Source: Candidatus Latescibacterota bacterium (GTDB taxonomy: Bacteria > Latescibacterota > UBA2968 > UBA8231). From it: a DNA stretch of 10,176 nucleotides. The notes beneath the pieces were generated by a model that had not been told where the DNA came from, made no database searches, and was given only the letters and a program-made list of their open reading frames with translations. Numbering within the stretch: position 1 is the stretch's first letter; every line of letters starts with the position of its first letter. The stretch lies in assembly GCA_003529325.1 (NCBI GenBank), contig DPVW01000100.1, forward strand, positions 1 through 10,176, in the 5' to 3' direction. A program made the position numbers and the translations under genes. Positions 6,446 through 10,176 of the stretch are shown one piece after another.

Positions 6446-7642
6446 CTATTGGTCTTCGTGGTAGCGCCAACCTTTTTCCAAAGGCACGAGGAACTCGTCG
6501 ATCAGCTCCGCCGGCAACTCGACACCGATACCGGGTGCGGTGGGCAGGGCGATGGCTCCATCGACAACGGGGAGCCCGACCAGCTGCAGTGCCTTGCGCA
6601 GGGGGGATGCGTAGGCCTCGCTTGCAGCCGATTCGATGAATGGCGTGATCGGCGAAAACACTGCCAGATGCACCGTCGCTGCACCCAGCACGTGAGTCGA
6701 CCAGTTGCCGGGACAAACGATAGCGCCCCGCGCCTGTGCCAGTTCGACGATCCGCCGCGCTTCCGTCAAACCCCCGCAGGTTGTCATGTACGGCTGCATG
6801 ACCTGCATGCCACCGCGCTCCATGAAGTCGACGAACTCCCAGCGCGTGACAGCATGTTCGCCGGCGGCGATGCGCAATCGTGTCTGTGCCGTCAGTTGCG
6901 CGTAGGCCTCCATGCGGTCCACCGGAAAGGGCGTCTCGAAGAAGAAGACGTTGAATTCCTCGAGCTGCCGCAGGGTTGCCACCGCGGCGCCGACATCGTT
7001 CCACAGGTAACCCACATCGACGCTGAGCATGGGCTCCGGACCGAGGGCCTCGCGTGTGCGCCGGGTCAGTTCGACGATGGTCTCCGATGTCTGATTCATC
7101 GGTTCGACCTTGAAGGCCCGATAGCCGAGTTCGCGTAGCCGCATGACTCGGTCCACCTGCTGCCGCAAGACACTGTCCCGATCCCAACCGTCGGAAATGA
7201 TCGTACAGTAGGGGATGACCTGGCCGCCCTCGGCGCCATTGACCAGCTGATGGCGGCTGCGCTCGGCGCCGCCCAACAATTCGAATACGGGACGACCCAG
7301 CGATTTGCCGTAGATATCCCACAATGCTACATCGACGGCGCCCAGGCAGATGATGACCCAACCCCGGCGATTGCCGTGTAACATGCTGTTGTAGAGTTTC
7401 GTCCACAGGCGCTCGGGTGTGACCGGATCTTCACCGAGCAGCTGCCGGCCGAAGAGGGACTCAGGTCCGTCGAGCACTGCACGGGCAACGCCGGGAGGCA
7501 CACAGAAAATCTCCGACAGCCCCGTGATGCCCTCGTCGGTGTGGATGCGGACAAAGGCCAGTCCATGGACCCCCGAACCATCCACCAACTTCTCGGAGTC
7601 GGGGTCACCCAGGACGAACACTTCAGTCTTGGTGATTTTCAT
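6446..7642 (-). CDS. Enolase-superfamily (mandelate racemase/muconate lactonizing type) sugar-acid dehydratase
   Basis: A 398-residue protein with the usual two-domain layout: a capping domain (1-130) and a modified TIM barrel. Metal ligands are Asp209 (LSVDVGYLW), Glu236 (FFFETPF) and Glu262 (IAAGEH). The general base on the second strand is Lys178 in a KxE motif, and His317 (GNWSTHVLG) sits at the opposite base position. Glu337 (PFIES) follows. Family knowledge points to dehydration of an acid sugar to a 2-keto-3-deoxy acid. The subgroup (galactonate, rhamnonate, fuconate or other) cannot be fixed. The Asp that normally pairs with the base His, in the QPD motif, is Tyr285 here (MQPYMTTCGG), an oddity. 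ATG 7642 has a strong AAGGAGG 10 bases upstream. It starts the minus-strand run and is divergent from the oxygenase gene. Confidence 0.9.
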   Translation of the reverse strand: MKITKTEVFVLGDPDSEKLVDGSGVHGLAFVRIHTDEGITGLSEIFCVPPGVARAVLDGPESLFGRQLLGEDPVTPERLWTKLYNSMLHGNRRGWVIICLGAVDVALWDIYGKSLGRPVFELLGGAERSRHQLVNGAEGGQVIPYCTIISDGWDRDSVLRQQVDRVMRLRELGYRAFKVEPMNQTSETIVELTRRTREALGPEPMLSVDVGYLWNDVGAAVATLRQLEEFNVFFFETPFPVDRMEAYAQLTAQTRLRIAAGEHAVTRWEFVDFMERGGMQVMQPYMTTCGGLTEARRIVELAQARGAIVCPGNWSTHVLGAATVHLAVFSPITPFIESAASEAYASPLRKALQLVGLPVVDGAIALPTAPGIGVELPAELIDEFLVPLEKGWRYHEDQ

Positions 7643-7737
7643 CTCGATTTATCCTCCTTGTGGAAGATAGTCGCAAGGCGAGGCGCGTAGTATCTTGTGC
7701 AAATTCAACTTGGCCCCCAAACCACAGGATTCAGCCG
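7643..7737. promoter_or_regulatory. Divergent intergenic promoter region
   Basis: These 95 bases separate the divergent dehydratase and oxygenase starts and must drive both units. The minus-strand Shine-Dalgarno AAGGAGG lies at about 7653-7659. An AGGA at 7725-7728 lies 9 bases before the oxygenase ATG. TAGTAT at 7688-7693 could be a plus-strand -10 box, but no matching -35 is clear. TTGTGCAA within 7694-7703 is partly symmetrical. No firm operator can be named. Confidence 0.45.
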
Positions 7738-8586
7738 ATGGAACCCGCCTGCCTTCAGTACCAGGTCACCGACGAGGAACAGGCCGCCTTCGAGTGGGAT
7801 GGTTACCTGATCGTCAACAACGCCATCCCCCAGAGTCTGGTCGAGCAGCTGGTGCCGGTATCCGACGGCGTCGACGCCCGGGAGCGGGAACGCATGGGGC
7901 TGGCGCCAGAGGCGCGCATCAATCATTACGATTTCATTGGCAAGGACGACGCCTATCTGCAACTGCTGGACTGGGAGACGACGTTCCCGAAGGTCTGGGG
8001 TCTGCTCAACTGGCATATCCAACTCTACCACACGCACATGACCTACACACCACCGGAGCCAGCAGGCCACACGGCAGAAACCCACGGCATAGGTCTGGGC
8101 TGGCATCAGGATTCGGGTACGCTGAACCAGGATCTAGAGTCGGCACCCCGGCCGCGGGTGTCGCTGAAGGTCGCCTACTTCCTCAGCGATACGAGCGAGA
8201 CGGGACGGGGCAACTTCTACGTATTGCCCGGTTCACACCTGCTGGATGATTTTCCCGGGGCGGATCGCAAGGGGCTGGTGGATGGCGGCATTCCCGTGTG
8301 TGTGCCACCGGGAACAGCGGTGTTCTTCGATCGACGGCTGTGGCATTCGGGCAGTCACAACTACTGGCACGAACCTCGACGGGTGTTGTTCTACGGTTAT
8401 TCGTATCGCTGGTTGCGGCCACGCGACGACATGACCGTCGGACACTATCTCGATCGATGTGACCCTATCCAACAGCAGCTGCTCGGTGTCACACACTCTG
8501 GCGGTAGAGGGTATACCTCGCCAACCGATGAAGATGCGCCGTTGCGTGTCTGGCTCGAAGAACAGGGGGCGTTGCCAAAAAGATGA
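7738..8586 (+). CDS. Phytanoyl-CoA dioxygenase (PhyH)-family Fe(II)/2-oxoglutarate oxygenase
   Basis: A 282-residue protein of the PhyH family, which uses Fe(II), 2-oxoglutarate and O2 to hydroxylate small molecules. The iron triad is His123-x-Asp125 (GLGWHQDSG) and His203 (LWHSGSHN). Arg214 (HEPRRVLFYGY) is placed to bind 2-oxoglutarate. TDEEQAAFEWDGYLIVNNAI at the N-terminus and GNFYVLPGSHL (about 158-168) are typical. The substrate is unknown; these families act on diverse acids, amines and sugars in environmental bacteria. The start at 7738 is chosen over an ATG at 7660. It has an AGGA 9 bases upstream, and the 26 extra residues of the longer form are unlike the family and overlap the dehydratase leader. 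Its stop overlaps the next gene start (ATGA, 8583-8586), so it is coupled to the CBM9-like pair. Confidence 0.92.
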   Translation: MEPACLQYQVTDEEQAAFEWDGYLIVNNAIPQSLVEQLVPVSDGVDARERERMGLAPEARINHYDFIGKDDAYLQLLDWETTFPKVWGLLNWHIQLYHTHMTYTPPEPAGHTAETHGIGLGWHQDSGTLNQDLESAPRPRVSLKVAYFLSDTSETGRGNFYVLPGSHLLDDFPGADRKGLVDGGIPVCVPPGTAVFFDRRLWHSGSHNYWHEPRRVLFYGYSYRWLRPRDDMTVGHYLDRCDPIQQQLLGVTHSGGRGYTSPTDEDAPLRVWLEEQGALPKR

Positions 8587-9428
8587 GCAACAGCTGGGGA
8601 TATACCGACAATGGCCTCAAACACTACACAGCGCGGCGTGCGACGGGACCGATCGTTGTTGATGGGCGCCTCGATGAGTCGACGTGGGCGCTCGCCGAGC
8701 GTTCGCCCCGTTTTGAGGATCTTGAGGAGTTCGGCCGGCCAGCACTGTTCGACACGAAGGCGGCCATTCTCTGGGATGACGACTACCTGTATGTCGGTTT
8801 CTGGTGTGAGGAGCCAGATCTGCGCGCAACCCTTGTAGAGCGCGACTCCATGATCTGCCGCGAGAATGACGTGGAGGTGTTCATCGCCGGCGAGAACGCC
8901 TATTTCGAGTTCGAGCTCAACGCCCTCGGTACCATCATGGAGCGACTGTATATCTGGCAAGACACCTATGTCTCGGCGGGATACGCCGCGGTTCCCGAGT
9001 TTGACCTGTTGGGACCCGGCATTGTCGATACGCTGGGAGGCGCCTGGAGTGGCCACAAACATCCGCGCGGGCGTCGTTGGTGTTTCCGTAATTGGGACAT
9101 GCCTGGCCTGCAGTGGGCCGTTGCCCTGGACGGCACGCTGAACGACGACAGCGATGTCGATCGCGGCTGGACGGCGGAGATCGCTTTTCCCTGGCAGGGG
9201 CTGAAACATCTCGCCGACGGCCGTTCGTTGCCGGCGCAGGACGGGGACGTGTGGCGCATGGACCTGTCCCGTTTCCAGTGGTTTGAAGAGGGCGGTCGGC
9301 GCACCTGTCCGGGGTGGGCCTTCAACTGCCACGGAGTTTACGACTCGCACATCCCTGAACGGTTCACCTACATCCATCTGTCAGATCAGGTCGTGACACA
9401 GGATTCGGCAGCCCAGCATGTCGCCTGA
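8583..9428 (+). CDS. CBM9-like carbohydrate-binding protein, first paralogue
   Basis: A 281-residue protein with the family 9 carbohydrate-binding-module-like fold. The hallmark start GPIVVDGRLDESTWALAERS (22-41) is followed by TKAAILWDDDYLYVGFWCEE (58-77), ENDVEVFIA (94-102), YFEFELNALGTI (107-118), RGWTAEIAFPWQGL (184-197) and a DVWRMDLSRFQ strand (212-222). In secreted xylanases CBM9 binds sugar chain ends. Stand-alone cytosolic CBM9-like proteins of this size are common in Planctomycetes-type genomes with no known activity. No signal peptide or lipobox is present. ATG 8583 overlaps the oxygenase stop, with AGGGGG about 13 bases upstream. It overlaps the next, homologous gene by 11 bases. 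A role in binding or processing the pathway sugar is inferred from context only. Confidence 0.85.
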   Translation: MSNSWGYTDNGLKHYTARRATGPIVVDGRLDESTWALAERSPRFEDLEEFGRPALFDTKAAILWDDDYLYVGFWCEEPDLRATLVERDSMICRENDVEVFIAGENAYFEFELNALGTIMERLYIWQDTYVSAGYAAVPEFDLLGPGIVDTLGGAWSGHKHPRGRRWCFRNWDMPGLQWAVALDGTLNDDSDVDRGWTAEIAFPWQGLKHLADGRSLPAQDGDVWRMDLSRFQWFEEGGRRTCPGWAFNCHGVYDSHIPERFTYIHLSDQVVTQDSAAQHVA

Positions 9429-10173
9429 GTTGGTGGCGTCGCCCAGCCTCGTCTATCACTGCCCTCGCGCGGGGGCGCCAGTTTGTGGCCAAGGGCCGCG
9501 CACATCACGATTTGTTGACGCCGCAGCGGGCGGTGTGGCTTTTTTGCCCACCGATGCGGCGTTGGCCTGGGACGATCAGTATCTCTACATCGACGCCTGG
9601 CTGGAGGAACGGGACGTATGGACGACGGGAGAATCTCGTACAGGACTCGTCTGGCAGGAGAACACTTTTGAAGTATTGCTGGCAGCGGATGGCGCCTTGT
9701 ACAATTTGTCCGTCAATCCGGCGGGTGCTACCAAAGAACTGCTGTTCATCTGGCACGATGCCTATCAGCGTCAGGGTCGCTACGATGTAGCGGACCTCAA
9801 TCTGGCGCGATGCAGCCCCATGGTGATCGGTGGTGATGCCGGACCCCATCATCGTCGTGGTCGACGCTGGTTGTTTGACGAATGGCAACTCGTCGGACTG
9901 CGGGCCAGCGTCAACGTAGACGGCACATTGAACGAGCGCCACGAAATCGACCGGGGTTGGAGGGTGCAGCTCGCCTTGCCATGGGCGGGACTCGAACACC
10001 TGCTTGACGGCGCCCGTTCACCGATCGCCGGTCAGTGCCTGCGTGTCGCCCTGGCGCGCCATCAGGTCCTCGATCAACGGCAAAGTCGGCAGATGGCGGT
10101 ATGGTCCTGGCATGTAGCCGGAGAGGCCGGACTCTACGCGCCGGAGTCATATCCTGTGGTCGAGCTTATTTAG
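9418..10173 (+). CDS. CBM9-like protein, second, diverged paralogue
   Basis: A 251-residue protein clearly paralogous to the preceding gene. Paired segments are LAWDDQYLYIDAWLEERD against ILWDDDYLYVGFWCEEPD, LFIWHDAYQRQG against LYIWQDTYVSAG, and VDGTLNERHEIDRGW against LDGTLNDDSDVDRGW; RGRRW occurs in both. The N-terminal DGxLDExxW hallmark is missing: the first 45 residues are unlike it and Ala/Gly/Pro-rich. The module is therefore shortened at its start and may have changed ligand. No signal peptide. The ATG at 9418 overlaps the previous gene by 11 bases; AGGA is 14 bases upstream, rather far, so translation may depend on coupling. Stop is TAG at 10171-10173, three bases before the window edge. 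Product function is unknown. Confidence 0.78.
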   Translation: MSPELVASPSLVYHCPRAGAPVCGQGPRTSRFVDAAAGGVAFLPTDAALAWDDQYLYIDAWLEERDVWTTGESRTGLVWQENTFEVLLAADGALYNLSVNPAGATKELLFIWHDAYQRQGRYDVADLNLARCSPMVIGGDAGPHHRRGRRWLFDEWQLVGLRASVNVDGTLNERHEIDRGWRVQLALPWAGLEHLLDGARSPIAGQCLRVALARHQVLDQRQSRQMAVWSWHVAGEAGLYAPESYPVVELI

Positions 10174-10176
10174 TTT

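Noticed and set aside
6384..7406. Minus-strand frame of 340 codons within the dehydratase gene
   Set aside because: It is Arg/Gly-rich out-of-frame translation of the dehydratase, typical of GC-rich DNA.
7660..7737. Longer oxygenase starting at ATG 7660
   Set aside because: The added residues are not family-like, overlap the dehydratase ribosome-site region, and the ATG at 7738 has its own AGGA.
8445..9377. Minus-strand frame of 310 codons opposite the oxygenase end and first CBM9-like gene
   Set aside because: It is antisense to clear coding sequence with CBM9 motifs, and no domain is recognisable in it.

Overview
The window is a moderately GC-rich bacterial stretch holding a nine-gene carbohydrate (sugar-acid) catabolism island, with decayed gene fragments at its left edge and between genes. 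The gene set combines a phytanoyl-CoA dioxygenase-type oxygenase, an enolase-superfamily dehydratase, an SDR, an MDR dehydrogenase, CBM9-like proteins, a GH43/GH32-like propeller and a UROD-like remnant. This mix is familiar from large-genome environmental or sponge-associated lineages such as Poribacteria, Latescibacterota, Entotheonella-like bacteria or Planctomycetes. The assignment rests on gene content only and is tentative.

Layout. Bases 1-543 are a graveyard. An ISAzo13-type transposase remnant (minus strand, two frame breaks and a short deletion, running off the left edge) is fused to a sliver of a histidine-kinase H-box. That sliver directly abuts the C-terminal tail of an ankyrin-repeat protein on the plus strand. 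Bases 632-7642 are minus-strand metabolic genes. In transcription order they are an enolase-superfamily dehydratase, a seven-bladed propeller lactonase, a PHP-domain hydrolase (its start overlaps the lactonase stop as ATGA), a zinc MDR dehydrogenase, a KduD-like SDR and a GH43/GH32-like five-bladed propeller protein. The gap between the PHP and MDR genes contains a frameshifted fragment of a UROD-like gene on the opposite strand. The gap between the SDR and the propeller gene contains an 18-bp operator-like palindrome. Divergent from the dehydratase, bases 7738-10173 encode a PhyH-family Fe(II)/2-oxoglutarate oxygenase followed by two overlapping, paralogous CBM9-like genes.

How they may work together (inference). 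MDR dehydrogenase, lactonase, enolase-superfamily dehydratase and KduD-like SDR match the order of chemistry in non-phosphorylative sugar oxidation: sugar to lactone to aldonate to 2-keto-3-deoxyaldonate to diketo acid. The propeller protein, PHP protein and CBM9-like proteins could release, trim or bind the carbohydrate. The final cleavage enzyme, a transporter and a regulator are not in the window. No tRNA, rRNA or CRISPR array was seen.
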